This document shows, in pieces, positions 9,222-18,278 of a stretch of DNA of 64,000 nucleotides. How positions within the stretch are numbered: the first letter of the stretch is position 1; every line of letters begins with the position of its first letter. The DNA comes from Desulfosporosinus sp. FKB (GTDB taxonomy: Bacteria; Bacillota; Desulfitobacteriia; Desulfitobacteriales; Desulfitobacteriaceae), in NCBI RefSeq assembly GCF_002196705.1, contig NZ_NADJ01000027.1, positions 1 to 64,000 of the forward strand. Reading direction: 5' to 3'. A program made the translations under genes and the position numbers. The notes under the pieces are model-generated. The model saw nothing but the letters and a program-made list of their open reading frames with translations. It searched no databases and was not told the DNA's origin.

Positions 9222-9619
9222 AAACCAAAGATTTGGCCTTTTATCGATTGCAATCTGCTAAAGAACGGTTAGCAGTTGCCAAGGATCTATTTAGGCTGGA
9301 ACATTACCGGGATTGTTTATCCAAGGCATACTACTCCCTCTTTCAGGCAGCTAGGGCGACTTTAGCTACATTAGGACTTGATTCGCGGAAACATTCTGGG
9401 GTAATAGGTGCATTTAATATTAACTTTGTGAAAACTGGAATATTTCCAAAAGAATACCGAAAGATTATCGCAAGCTCTCAGGATCTGAGATTAGCCAGTG
9501 ATTATGATGATTTCTATCTTGCTAGTAAACAAGACGCTGAAAAAACTCTTAAAGATGTCCAAATGGTAATAAAAGGTGTCGAAGACTATTTAAATTCTTA
9601 CTATGCCGACCTCCAATGA
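9209..9619 (+). CDS. HEPN-domain toxin (UPF0332 type)
   Basis: A 136-residue all-helical HEPN protein with the typical AYYSLFQAARATL helix near residue 36, RKHSG near 56 and the late SDYDDFYLAS motif near 97. HEPN partners of MNT proteins are RNases or tRNA-cleaving toxins held in check by the MNT gene. Translation starts at a GTG inside the antitoxin gene, with AAGAAGGAG just upstream. A hairpin terminator follows directly, so the pair is a self-contained transcription unit. Confidence 0.85.
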   Translation: MDRIETKDLAFYRLQSAKERLAVAKDLFRLEHYRDCLSKAYYSLFQAARATLATLGLDSRKHSGVIGAFNINFVKTGIFPKEYRKIIASSQDLRLASDYDDFYLASKQDAEKTLKDVQMVIKGVEDYLNSYYADLQ

Positions 9620-9620
9620 A

Positions 9621-9661
9621 ACAAAGGCTTCCCTGAGAAAAAATCTCGGGGAAGCCTTTGT
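9621..9661 (+). terminator. terminator of the MNT-HEPN unit
   Basis: An 18-bp nearly perfect stem (acaaaggcttccctgaga with tctcggggaagcctttgt) around a short A-rich loop begins one base after the HEPN stop codon. The trailing T-rich stretch is short and interrupted. Confidence 0.75.
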
Positions 9662-9718
9662 TTGTGATATGCTTATTCTTCCTCTCAAAAGTTAGTTAAA
9701 AACATTACGAATATGCGT

Positions 9719-9743
9719 ATGCGGTGGATGCCACCGCCTGCAT
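9719..9743. repeat. short GC-rich inverted repeat
   Basis: GCGGTGG and CCACCGC are separated by three bases, with outer ATGC/GCAT pairing. It lies in a non-coding stretch after the MNT-HEPN terminator. It could be a second terminator or an operator. Confidence 0.4.
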
Positions 9744-9871
9744 TATAGTATAGATTTTTAATCTGATAGTATATTGTTTTTGCTACAGCATTTCTCCGCT
9801 CACAATGGGAGTATTTCGAAATCAATTTTCTGATTATCTTCGTGAGCTTGATTATAATTATCCAGTGCCGA

Positions 9872-10004
9872 TTATAATGCAGTTACATCCAAAGCTTTTT
9901 TCAAGTGAATATACAAGTCTACCTTTGCACGACTACACGCAACATAGTACATTCTTGTAAATTCATCTGCGTTCTCCTCATTAAGGAGTTGCGGATTGGA
10001 GATA
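9872..10004 (-). pseudogene. C-terminal scrap of a UvrD-like superfamily I helicase
   Basis: Reading leftward, this frame encodes about 43 residues that include FTRMYYVACSRAKVDLYIHL, the last conserved motif of UvrD/Rep-type helicases (TR-hydrophobic-YVA-SRA), ending at a proper stop codon. Nothing upstream in this frame encodes the rest of a helicase: another remnant in a different frame directly abuts it. It is therefore the tail of a deleted gene. UvrD-like helicases are common in defence islands (for example Gabija GajB), but the family cannot be told from this tail. Confidence 0.6.
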
Positions 10005-10324
10005 GTCTGCCGTGATATGAATTTCCTGTGCGGCAAATTCGGGGTAATATAGCTTGAAGAAACCCTTTATGCCATCCACAATGGTGGAACGGTAAAAGAC
10101 ATTTTCCATTTGCAGCAAATGACCGGTAATGGCAGAGTGCAGGATTTTAGTTGACTTTATCCGTTCGTTGATACGCTCACGACCCTTTTGATAGAGAGCG
10201 TAGATGCTGTCTTTTTGTATTGCTGCCACTGCTTCATCGGGGTCAGGATAGGTCTTTAACCACACCCCGATGGTAAACATAATGGAGGTTAGAAGACTCT
10301 GGGCTCTTTCTACGGTTTTAAATT
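9981..10324 (-). pseudogene. internal scrap of a DUF6179-like protein
   Basis: An open frame of about 110 residues without its own ribosome site. It runs from a stop codon near 10325 and contains a conserved-looking stretch ending QEIHITADY, which recalls the DUF6179 family of Clostridia (assignment from memory, uncertain). After ITADY the frame becomes nonsense within five codons, exactly where the helicase tail begins in another frame. That looks like a deletion junction between two unrelated genes. The first ATG (10280) lies inside the conserved stretch and is not a real start. Confidence 0.45.
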
Positions 10325-10394
10325 AGATTCCAGAGGAATGCCCCAAAGAGCACTTTGTTCAGATCACAAAGGTAACCCTAAAAGGAGAAATTAT

Positions 10395-10802
10395 CTAAGC
10401 AATTAATTGTTTTACCCCATTTATATAACATAACACCTCAATGTCAGCGCTTAATTTCATGATATTAAACACAGTACAATACTGCTCCACAAGCTTTATA
10501 GCTCTGACCACTTTAGATTCCAAGCCTTCATCCACTTCGATATGATAGCTTAAAGCAATTTTCGAAAATAGCTTGGGAGGTTCGGATTCACGCTCTGCCT
10601 CTGCCTCCATGCTGATGCTATTAACCTTAATCCTCATCTTTTCTGTAATTTCCAGGAAAACCCCCTGACTGCAGCCGATTAACCCTGCCAATAGCAGATC
10701 TGTCGGTCTCGGTCCTTTCTCATCAATTAGCAAATTAATATCCTGATTAAAAAAAACGCTGTTTTTTTGACCGCCCTGCCATAGGCTTTTTACCTTCTGC
10801 AT
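10395..10802 (-). CDS. OsmC/Ohr family protein
   Basis: A 135-residue OsmC-fold protein. The family uses two cysteines to reduce organic hydroperoxides; here they are in the GCSQGVF segment (near residue 44) and in QYCTVF (near residue 110). It belongs to the shorter YhfA-like branch, where the role is less certain than for Ohr. AGGAGG precedes the ATG by 9 bases. A 22-base palindrome lies about 130 bases upstream. It appears to be transcribed alone. Confidence 0.82.
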   Translation of the reverse strand: MQKVKSLWQGGQKNSVFFNQDINLLIDEKGPRPTDLLLAGLIGCSQGVFLEITEKMRIKVNSISMEAEAERESEPPKLFSKIALSYHIEVDEGLESKVVRAIKLVEQYCTVFNIMKLSADIEVLCYINGVKQLIA

Positions 10803-10931
10803 CAAGTATTCCTCCTAAATATTTGAAATTTTCGCTGCCGTCAGAGCGATAACCCGCCTCCCTTTAGGCAGCAAATTTATTACTTAAACACTCATATTTC
10901 ATATACAGTATAGAATAATAACCATCGCTAT

Positions 10932-10953
10932 AATTGTAATTCAAATTACAATT
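10932..10953. promoter_or_regulatory. 22-bp palindrome, candidate operator upstream of the OsmC gene
   Basis: AATTGTAATT and AATTACAATT flank a CA centre, a perfect 10-bp inverted repeat in the OsmC upstream region. Its form fits a dimeric repressor (MarR type) or a MocR half-site pair; no direct evidence names the protein. Confidence 0.5.
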
Positions 10954-11063
10954 AACAACCAGAAATTTCAACTTCTAATGCTTTACCGCCCTGCACAACA
11001 CTATTTCCACGGCTATGGAATCTTTGGATCAGCACTAGCCTTCACTCAGTTGATAGACATAAA

Positions 11064-12479
11064 TTACAGAACCGGGCAGCGACTTTTTCGCCTTGGATAA
11101 TTATACAGTAATTCTTTGATAATCCCTAGTGCTATTTCCAGTTCTTCCAAGGTATTTGGTGCACTGACAGCCAAGCGAAGCGTTGGTTTCTCCGTTTTCG
11201 ATCCTACATAGAACCGATTAGCCGATAAAATTTGCACACCTTTTTCTAGGGCCAAGTATTCCAATTCAACATCATCATAGCTGCCGGGCAGCTGAAGAAA
11301 CCGATAACACGAAGTTGGGGCCGGCAACACATCATACCCTGTCATAATATCATCGAAACGTTGATTGCGTTCTTTCAGCAAGCGGATTTTTTCTGCTTCT
11401 ATGCGTTCATAGGCTCCGGTTGATTGCAGAAGGGAGACAATTTCCGAAGTGTATGGCGAGGCCATCCAGATAATATTGTTCAGTCCATGGGATAGCTTCT
11501 CAACCAGAGATGACGGAGCAGCAATATACGATATACGAAAAGCCGGACTAATTGCTTTTGATGTACCCATTATAAAGAGGCTCTGTTCCGGAATATAGGC
11601 GCTTACCGGCTTAATTTTCTTTTCCAGACTAAAGCTAAAGGTAGCGTCTTCCATTAGCAGTAAATTATTGTCTGCAATAACTTTGGCCAGTGCTTTTCTT
11701 CTTTCAGAACTCAAAGTTACTGTGGTCGGATTGTGATAATCTGCCATAATATAGATGCCCTTAGGTTGCTCCCGTTTACAGGCGGACTTTAATTCTTCAA
11801 TATCCATACCCTGTTCATCCCCCAAAACAGGAACCAGAATAACATTCATATATGAAGCTAAACTTATTAAGCCTGTATAGGTGTATTCATCAACAACAAT
11901 TCTATCTCCTTTTTCAAAAAGTGTCATTAGAATAATTGACAAGGCATTTTGGGTTCCTGAGGTAATGAGAATGTTTTCAGCCTTAACATTAATTTTATAC
12001 TTTATCAGCCAATTAGCTGCAACATAGCGATGTTTAATATGTCCTTCCGGCGGACAATACCTCATGGTTAAGCCATAATCCATCGAATCCCGGACTTGTT
12101 TAACGAAGGTTTCAATCAAAGGATTGCATTCATAAAGAGGGATTGCCATACCTAAACTAATCAAATCAGTATCTTTATGATCTGTTAATAATGAGATGGG
12201 CAGTCCCGGACTGGCAGCTATAAATGTCCCTTTCCCAACAATACCTTTAACCAAACCTTTTTCTTCACAAATTTTATACGCTCTTGTAACCGTACCATGA
12301 TTAAGACCAAGTTGGTTAGCAAGGACACGCTGCGGCGGCATTTTATAACCGCGCATCAATATCCCTTGATTAATATCATCTTGTATTGCTTGCACAAGGG
12401 CTTGATATAAGGGCATATCATCCCTTGTCTTTAGTTTCGGTATCCAGCTTATTTCGTTGCCATATTGATCCAGCTTCAT
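11064..12479 (-). CDS. MocR/PdxR-type regulator (GntR HTH fused to aminotransferase)
   Basis: A 471-residue two-domain regulator. Residues 1-80 form a GntR winged helix (QRVLANQLGLNHGTVTRAY), followed by a linker and a class I aminotransferase domain. The PLP lysine is in FIMGTSKAISPAF near residue 295, and the substrate-binding arginine is plausibly the one in TLRLAVSAP. Such proteins bind PLP or an amino acid and act on a neighbouring promoter. It is divergent from a short transporter-like start, with a TAATACAAT/ATTGTATTA dyad between them. Length is normal. Confidence 0.88.
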   Translation of the reverse strand: MKLDQYGNEISWIPKLKTRDDMPLYQALVQAIQDDINQGILMRGYKMPPQRVLANQLGLNHGTVTRAYKICEEKGLVKGIVGKGTFIAASPGLPISLLTDHKDTDLISLGMAIPLYECNPLIETFVKQVRDSMDYGLTMRYCPPEGHIKHRYVAANWLIKYKINVKAENILITSGTQNALSIILMTLFEKGDRIVVDEYTYTGLISLASYMNVILVPVLGDEQGMDIEELKSACKREQPKGIYIMADYHNPTTVTLSSERRKALAKVIADNNLLLMEDATFSFSLEKKIKPVSAYIPEQSLFIMGTSKAISPAFRISYIAAPSSLVEKLSHGLNNIIWMASPYTSEIVSLLQSTGAYERIEAEKIRLLKERNQRFDDIMTGYDVLPAPTSCYRFLQLPGSYDDVELEYLALEKGVQILSANRFYVGSKTEKPTLRLAVSAPNTLEELEIALGIIKELLYNYPRRKSRCPVL

Positions 12480-12543
12480 CCTATTACCTTCTTTTATCTC
12501 GATATTTCCAATTATATCTCCTACAATACATCAAACTTGTATC

Positions 12544-12567
12544 TAATACAATATAACAATTGTATTA
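12544..12567. promoter_or_regulatory. inverted repeat, probable MocR operator
   Basis: TAATACAAT and ATTGTATTA are separated by six bases, and further ACTTGTAT/ACAATACAT-like half-sites lie just to the left. The cluster sits between the MocR gene and the divergent strong ribosome site, the usual place for MocR binding repeats. Confidence 0.5.
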
Positions 12568-12588
12568 CTAGTTAGGAGGTAAAACGAG

Positions 12589-12666
12589 ATGCTGCAAATG
12601 ATAATTTATTCAATAACCATTATGTATACACCAGGTCTATTTGCGCTTTTTCTAATCACTGTGTAA
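12589..12666 (+). pseudogene. truncated start of a LysE/RhtB-like transporter
   Basis: A 25-codon frame with an excellent TTAGGAGGT ribosome site. Its sequence is hydrophobic with an IMYTPG motif that recalls the N-terminus of LysE-family exporters, which usually read YTPGP. It stops after 25 codons and no transporter sequence follows in any frame, so the body seems deleted. Amino-acid exporters often lie opposite MocR regulators. A genuine single-membrane-segment peptide cannot be excluded. Confidence 0.4.
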
Positions 12667-13165
12667 ACACACTTCCATGTTAGAACAGCTTCCCATTGCT
12701 TTTTCATTGTCTATAACTACCTTACCGGGTATTCCTGCAGCGTCCACACGCAGCGATAAGTTTGCCGCAATTGTGACGGTTTATTTTATAATGGAATATT
12801 TCAATAGCAGCGTAAAAGGGCGCCAGTCAGTCTTACAAACTGATTGGCGCTCTTACAGCTGCAATTTTATAACTTGAACATCATTTAAATTAAAAGCTGC
12901 TCTTCTGTTCAACAAATCCTTTAAACCCTCTTAGCTGAGTGCCAATAAAACGAACAGACATCTCAGTTATTGGTTATAGACCATTATCCCGGCTTTGAGC
13001 ATTCTTTTAATTATCATAAGAATGCGTTGATCTCTGATACGTCGATGAGCAACAAGCTCCAGACACTTCTTTATTTAGCGAGCCTACAATGTGACAGAGA
13101 GACTGACGCATCTCGGTCAGTCTCTCTGTCGAATTACGGACATTTACGTTATCAATCCACAGACA
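12667..13165. other. intergenic region with two hairpins
   Basis: No convincing gene. A 16-bp imperfect stem (aagggcgccagtcagt with its partner) lies at 12816-12854, and a perfect 15-bp stem (gacagagagactgac/gtcagtctctctgtc) lies at 13093-13130, just after the symporter gene's end when read on the minus strand. A 66-codon open frame at 12677-12877 has no ribosome site and no recognisable family. Confidence 0.45.
13093..13130 (-). terminator. strong hairpin downstream of the symporter gene
   Basis: A perfect 15-bp inverted repeat with an 8-base loop lies 36 bases beyond the symporter stop codon. It lacks a clean T-run, so it may stabilise the 3' end rather than terminate. Confidence 0.5.
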
Positions 13166-14440
13166 CTATCTGGCTGCATTAGCACTATCAGATATACCCT
13201 GACTACGCTTGCCGTTTTTCAAAAATTGTTGCAGCTTACTTTCATCAAACTCTTTCTCCCACTTCGCAACGGCGATGGCAGCCACCGGGTGGCCAATAAC
13301 ATTAACAGCGGTGCGAGCCATGTCGAGAACGCGGTCAACAGCGGCTAATAATGCAATCCCCTGCATTGGCAACCCGACTGCGGTTGCAGTTGTAAGCAGC
13401 ACAACGAATCCAGCCATCGGAACACCAGCCATTCCTTTCGACGTAACAACCAGCATCAAAATCATCACGGCTTCCTGACTGATGGAAAGATGGAGTCCAC
13501 CTAACTGCGCGACGAACATAGCCGCAACCGATAAATACAGGCTGGTCCCGTCGTCGTTCCATGAAAGTCCAAGCGGAATAACGAAGGACGAAATCGATTT
13601 TGGTACGCCAATCTCTTCCACAAATTCAATCAACTGCGGCATAACCGCTTCAGAGCTTGCGGTAGAGAATGCAATGATAAAGAGATCGAGGATTCCCCGG
13701 AACAACTTGAAGAACGGTACATGCAGGATAAATTTACTGACAAGCGGGAACAGAACACAGAGAACAATTGCAAGCCCCAAGTACATTACACCAATTGCCT
13801 TTGCCAGTGGCAGGAACACTTTGATACCATAGTTTCCAGCTGCATAAGCAGAAAGAGCAAAAACACCAATCGGCGCCACTTGCATGACCCAACGAATGAT
13901 TGTGAAAGTCGCTTGAGAAATACCTTCAAAAAAGCGGATGGCTACTTTGCCGGCTTCTCCTGTTACGGATGCAATAGCTAGCCCAAGTATGGTGGCAAAG
14001 AACACAATGGACAGCATAGAGCCGTTATACATCGCCTTAACCAGATTGGACGGAGGAATGTTGACAATCATAGAGATGATATCAATTTTCTGACCTTTCG
14101 CAGCACTGTAATCTCCCACGTTTGCTTGTTGGATGTGAACACCCAGCCCGGGATGGAGAACGTTCGCAAGGATAAGTCCTAGGACAAGAATGATGGTGGT
14201 AATAAACTCAAACCAAATAATGCTTTTTAGTCCAATACGACCCATTTTCTTCATATCCGCTATTCCGGATGCTCCGACAACTAAGGCTGAAAAAACCAGT
14301 GGAATGATAACCATTTCGATCAGGTTTATGAACATTTTCCCAACTGGCTGAATCGCCACACCGAACGAAGGAAACATAAGTCCCACAATGGCACCTAAAA
14401 CAAGCCCACTGAAGATATAAATTGCAAGTTTTTTGTTCAA
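13166..14440 (-). CDS. dicarboxylate/amino acid:cation symporter (DAACS, GltP/DctA type)
   Basis: A 424-residue sodium- or proton-coupled symporter with about eight membrane helices and two re-entrant loops. The serine-rich STASSEAVMP loop, the GLSWNDDGTS segment and the late MARTAVNVIGHPVAA motif, which binds the substrate carboxylates, are all present. Members take up glutamate, aspartate or C4-dicarboxylates. It starts at TTG with GAGGAGG upstream. As the last gene after racemase-aspA-fumarase it most likely imports aspartate or exchanges C4-acids. Confidence 0.9.
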   Translation of the reverse strand: MNKKLAIYIFSGLVLGAIVGLMFPSFGVAIQPVGKMFINLIEMVIIPLVFSALVVGASGIADMKKMGRIGLKSIIWFEFITTIILVLGLILANVLHPGLGVHIQQANVGDYSAAKGQKIDIISMIVNIPPSNLVKAMYNGSMLSIVFFATILGLAIASVTGEAGKVAIRFFEGISQATFTIIRWVMQVAPIGVFALSAYAAGNYGIKVFLPLAKAIGVMYLGLAIVLCVLFPLVSKFILHVPFFKLFRGILDLFIIAFSTASSEAVMPQLIEFVEEIGVPKSISSFVIPLGLSWNDDGTSLYLSVAAMFVAQLGGLHLSISQEAVMILMLVVTSKGMAGVPMAGFVVLLTTATAVGLPMQGIALLAAVDRVLDMARTAVNVIGHPVAAIAVAKWEKEFDESKLQQFLKNGKRSQGISDSANAAR

Positions 14441-14648
14441 TTTAATCCGACCTCCTCAAGGGAATATTTAAGTCGTCTACTCTATCCGTCTATCATTAAC
14501 AGGAGTTATGCAGTTTCAGAAATACCACAATTCCACGGCCTCAGTTCTAAAAAGATTTTGGCCAAAGTGATGAAAAGAGCCTGTCCCATTCGACCAAATT
14601 GGCGTGAATCGATGTGCAAATACATAACTATTACCAAAAATACCCTTT

Positions 14649-15206
14649 TCAGATAGTACGATACTTCGCCTTTCCTATCTCATAGAGGTTGTTCCCCTCT
14701 TGATCGATAATGACCATTACCGGAAAATCCTTGACTTCAAGACGCCGCACAGCTTCCGGACCAAGTTCCGGATAAGCGATAACTTCCGCGGCAACAATTC
14801 GTTTCGCTAAAAGGGCGCCCAAGCCACCAATTGCGCCGAAATATACCGCACCATATCTTTTCATGGCATCAACGACTTCTGCGGAACGCAGGCCTTTACC
14901 GATCATTCCTGTCAAGCCCCGTTCAATCAACGTTGGGGAATACGCATCCATCCGATAACTTGTTGTGGGTCCCGCCGAACCGATCACTTGACCCGGTTTC
15001 GGCGGAGTAGGCCCAACGAAAAAGATGATCTGGTCTTTTACGTTAAATGGAAGTTCTTCCCCACGAGCCAATGCTTCCACCATTTTTTTATGAGCGGCAT
15101 CCCGGCCGGTATAGATGACACCGCTTAGTAGAACATTATCGCCGGATTTTAGCTGAGCTGCTTTTTCATGGGTCAGTGGGGTTTCAATACGAACGACCTC
15201 CGTCAT
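14649..15206 (-). CDS. class I fumarate hydratase, beta subunit
   Basis: A 185-residue C-terminal-type subunit of the two-subunit iron-sulfur fumarase, which hydrates fumarate to malate. The GPTTSYRMDAYSP motif and the AVYFGAIGGLGALLAKRI stretch are diagnostic. The paralogous L-tartrate dehydratase beta subunit is similar, but the aspartase neighbour favours fumarase. Its ATG overlaps the alpha subunit's TAA by one base. Confidence 0.92.
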   Translation of the reverse strand: MTEVVRIETPLTHEKAAQLKSGDNVLLSGVIYTGRDAAHKKMVEALARGEELPFNVKDQIIFFVGPTPPKPGQVIGSAGPTTSYRMDAYSPTLIERGLTGMIGKGLRSAEVVDAMKRYGAVYFGAIGGLGALLAKRIVAAEVIAYPELGPEAVRRLEVKDFPVMVIIDQEGNNLYEIGKAKYRTI

Positions 15207-16063
15207 TAATATTCCCTCCCCTTCAGTATTATCTCCTTATGGCGGGCTGCATGACAGTTGATATTGACGGCGACCGGCAACATAGCAATATGGGTCGGGT
15301 AAACTTCCAAGTTAACCGCTAATGCCGTGTTTATTCCCCCATAGCCTTGTGGCCCAATCCCCAGTTTGTTGATTCGCTCCAATAATTTCTCTTCGATTTT
15401 CGCTAAGCGCTCTTCCTTATTATGAACGCCTACTTCGCGGAGAAGTGCTTTTTTCGCTAAATAACTTGCTTTTTCCATTATGCCACCCACGCCGACGCCC
15501 ACTATAATCGGTGGACAAGGATTCCCCCCTGCCCTTTCCACAGTATCCACGACGAATTGCATAACCCCTTCTAAACCATCGGAAGGCTTGCACATTTTTA
15601 AAGCCCCCATGTTTTCACTACCCGCACCTTTTGGAGCAACCGTAATATGAAGCTCATCCCCAGAAACAAAATCATAATGAATAATAGCGGGAGTATTATC
15701 CTCGGTGTTTATCCGTTCAAATGGATCTTTGACCACCGATTTACGGAGATACCCCTTTTTATAGCCACGACGCACCCCTTCATTCAGTGCCTCTGTAAGC
15801 ATTCCGCCCTCAATATGCAAATCCTGGCCCACTTCAACAAAAATGATGGTCATTCCTGTATCTTGACACATTGGCACCCGCTCTTCATGAGCAATCGAAG
15901 CATTTTCGATTAGACGCTCAAGGACTTCCCGTCCTGAGGAAGATGTTTCCGTTTTTAAGGCCCGTTGAATACTGAGCATTACATCATTTCCAAGGTCATA
16001 GTTAGCTTCAATACACATTTTTTCTACGGCTTCTATAATTTCATTCACCTTAATTATCTTCAT
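15206..16063 (-). CDS. class I fumarate hydratase, alpha subunit
   Basis: A 285-residue N-terminal-type subunit that holds the oxygen-sensitive [4Fe-4S] cluster of class I fumarase. The cluster cysteines are visible in [10 protein letters not shown] (near residue 60), in [10 protein letters not shown] and near the end in NINCHAARH. It forms one enzyme with the overlapping beta-subunit gene. It lies 70 bases after aspA in the same operon, matching the reaction order aspartate, fumarate, malate. Confidence 0.92.
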   Translation of the reverse strand: MKIIKVNEIIEAVEKMCIEANYDLGNDVMLSIQRALKTETSSSGREVLERLIENASIAHEERVPMCQDTGMTIIFVEVGQDLHIEGGMLTEALNEGVRRGYKKGYLRKSVVKDPFERINTEDNTPAIIHYDFVSGDELHITVAPKGAGSENMGALKMCKPSDGLEGVMQFVVDTVERAGGNPCPPIIVGVGVGGIMEKASYLAKKALLREVGVHNKEERLAKIEEKLLERINKLGIGPQGYGGINTALAVNLEVYPTHIAMLPVAVNINCHAARHKEIILKGREY

Positions 16064-16133
16064 TTTTTCTTACCCTTTAACGGGTTTTGTCTCTCTCCTT
16101 CCTGAAGATCGCTCAAACGGTTCGGTAACTGAT

Positions 16134-17573
16134 TTAGGCCGTTTTTGAGCCATCTTTGTTTAATAGTTCTGCGCCAGCGATACCCGGATGCGTCATTTCG
16201 TAGGGATTAAGAATAATGTCCAATTCTTCTTTGGACAGAACTCCCTGTTCCAAACAAAGTTCTCGTACTGGCTTACCCGTTTCGATAGCTTCGCGAGCAA
16301 TTCGGGCCGCTGCTTCATAGCCGAGATGAGGGTTAAGTGCTGTTATCACACCGACACTTCTGTTGACATAATCTCTACAACGATCAGCATTGACTGTGAT
16401 TCCTGCTAATCCATATTTTTTAAAGACATTTAAGGCTTGGTTCATAATGGTCAAAGACTGTAACAAATTAAAGACCAACACGGGCTCCATGACATTTAAT
16501 TCAAATTGACCAGCCTCTGAAGCAAGACAGATTGTTTGATCATTTCCGATTACCTGAAAAGCAACCTGATTAACAACCTCAAACATAACCGGATTGACTT
16601 TCCCAGGCATGATTGATGAACCGGGCTGACGAGCAGGAAGATTGATCTCACTCAGTCCAGCACGCGGACCGGAAGCCATAAGACGAATATCGTTGCAAAT
16701 CTTTGAGAGATTAATCATGCAAACCTTCAAGGCAGCAGAAACCTCAGTGTATTCATCCGTGTTTTGGGTTGCATCAACGAGATTCTCAGCATTAACCAAG
16801 GGGAATCCACTTAGATTCGCTAAAAGTTGAACTACTATTTTGATGTAGTTCTCATCGGCATTTAGTCCCGTACCAACGGCAGTCGCTCCCATATTAACTT
16901 CATAAAGATGGTTACGTGTAGCTTTGATGCGGTCAATATCCCTTTTAAAGACTCGACTATACGCTTCGAACTCTTGACCCATACGAATAGGAACAGCATC
17001 TTGTAAGTGCGTGCGTCCCATTTTGATAACACTTTCAAATTCTTTCGCTTTATTCACAAACGTGCCATAAACTTCTTCCATCGTCTCTATGAGTCTCTCC
17101 AGTCCAGTGAGGATAGCAATGTGCACTGCTGTTGGAAAGGAATCATTCGTCGATTGGGCCATATTAACATGCGTGTTCGGGCTAATAACTGAATAGTTTC
17201 CTTTGTTCTCGCCAAGAATTTCGATGGCGCGATTGGCGATGACTTCATTCGTGTTCATATTGATCGAGGTACCTGCACCACCTTGGACCGGATCAACAAT
17301 AAATTGCTCATGCCATTGGCCTTGGATGATCTCGTCCGCGGCACTACAAATAACTTCACCCAGACGTGGGTTGAGGTGTTTAACTTCCATATTGGCTTTA
17401 GCTGCTGCCTTTTTGACAATGGCCATCGCCTTGATCAAGTCTTCGTGAATACGATAGCCTGTGATCGGGAAGTTTTCTGTCGCACGTAAGGTTTGGATTC
17501 CGTAATAGGCATCACTAGGTACTTCCTTGCTGCCGAGAAAATCCTTTTCTAATCTTTTTTCATTGATTGACAT
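16134..17573 (-). CDS. aspA: aspartate ammonia-lyase (aspartase)
   Basis: A 479-residue member of the aspartase/fumarase superfamily that deaminates L-aspartate to fumarate and ammonia. GTSINMN (101-107), STNDSFPTA (141-149) and the superfamily signature GSSIMPGKVNP (318-328, with the catalytic serine) are intact. The N-terminal DFLGSKEVP and the Bacillus/Clostridium-like AspA features favour aspartase over class II fumarase, as does the presence of a separate class I fumarase next door. GGAGGAATAGCA precedes the ATG. It lies 21 bases after the racemase gene. Confidence 0.93.
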   Translation of the reverse strand: MSINEKRLEKDFLGSKEVPSDAYYGIQTLRATENFPITGYRIHEDLIKAMAIVKKAAAKANMEVKHLNPRLGEVICSAADEIIQGQWHEQFIVDPVQGGAGTSINMNTNEVIANRAIEILGENKGNYSVISPNTHVNMAQSTNDSFPTAVHIAILTGLERLIETMEEVYGTFVNKAKEFESVIKMGRTHLQDAVPIRMGQEFEAYSRVFKRDIDRIKATRNHLYEVNMGATAVGTGLNADENYIKIVVQLLANLSGFPLVNAENLVDATQNTDEYTEVSAALKVCMINLSKICNDIRLMASGPRAGLSEINLPARQPGSSIMPGKVNPVMFEVVNQVAFQVIGNDQTICLASEAGQFELNVMEPVLVFNLLQSLTIMNQALNVFKKYGLAGITVNADRCRDYVNRSVGVITALNPHLGYEAAARIAREAIETGKPVRELCLEQGVLSKEELDIILNPYEMTHPGIAGAELLNKDGSKTA

Positions 17574-17594
17574 TGCTATTCCTCCATTGTTCCC

Positions 17595-18278
17595 TTAACG
17601 TTGTAATGCCGCCTGAACGACAGCCTCAGCTAGTATTTCTGTAGGGTCGATAATTGTTAAATCTTGAGTTGAATGTAAAACCAAAGGAATTTCTGTGCAA
17701 CCAGCGATTATGGCTTCAGCTCCTCTCGACACGAGCTCATGGGCAATAGCGGATAGACACTGACCTCCTGTAACTAAATCACCGGCTTTGATAGCATAAA
17801 TACCTTTCATCACCAATTTTTGATGTAAAGAATCCGGATCTAAAACAGTAATTCCTTCATTCAAACAGGCTATTTGATATAATTTTGTCTTTAAAGTCCC
17901 ATCCGTTGCTAACAAGCCCACTTTATTGAAATTAAGTGTTCGGACAAATCGAGCAGTCTCAACCTGAATGTTTAATACTGGAGGTTTAATTGAATTAGCT
18001 ATATCCCTCCAAAAGTAATGTGCTGTGCTACACGCCATTACAATTAGATCAACCCCAGCTTTTTCCAATAGTCTCGCCGATTGTATCATAAATGGTCTTG
18101 GATCCGTTTTTTGTTCTACGATAGCTGCTGTCCGGTCTGGAATTTGCGGAAAATCATCAACAATTATGTGCAAGTGTTCCTGATCAATATGTGCAGGAGT
18201 ATGTTCAATGATTTTGTGCAACATATCGACTGTTGCGAGTGGTCCCATCCCCCCCATAATACCTACTGTTTTGGACAT
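17595..18278 (-). CDS. aspartate/glutamate racemase family protein
   Basis: A 227-residue PLP-independent racemase with two catalytic cysteines, in VMACSTAHYF near residue 83 and AGCTEIPL near 193, the N-terminal IGIMGGMGPLAT-like loop and the standard two-domain length. It would interconvert D- and L-aspartate (or glutamate). As the first gene of the aspartase-fumarase-symporter operon, it probably feeds D-aspartate into the pathway. The ATG follows AAAGGAGACAGA. Confidence 0.9.
   Translation of the reverse strand: MSKTVGIMGGMGPLATVDMLHKIIEHTPAHIDQEHLHIIVDDFPQIPDRTAAIVEQKTDPRPFMIQSARLLEKAGVDLIVMACSTAHYFWRDIANSIKPPVLNIQVETARFVRTLNFNKVGLLATDGTLKTKLYQIACLNEGITVLDPDSLHQKLVMKGIYAIKAGDLVTGGQCLSAIAHELVSRGAEAIIAGCTEIPLVLHSTQDLTIIDPTEILAEAVVQAALQR

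Noticed and set aside
12677-12877. 66-codon frame after the transporter scrap
   Set aside because: No ribosome site, no recognisable family, and it runs through a terminator-like hairpin.
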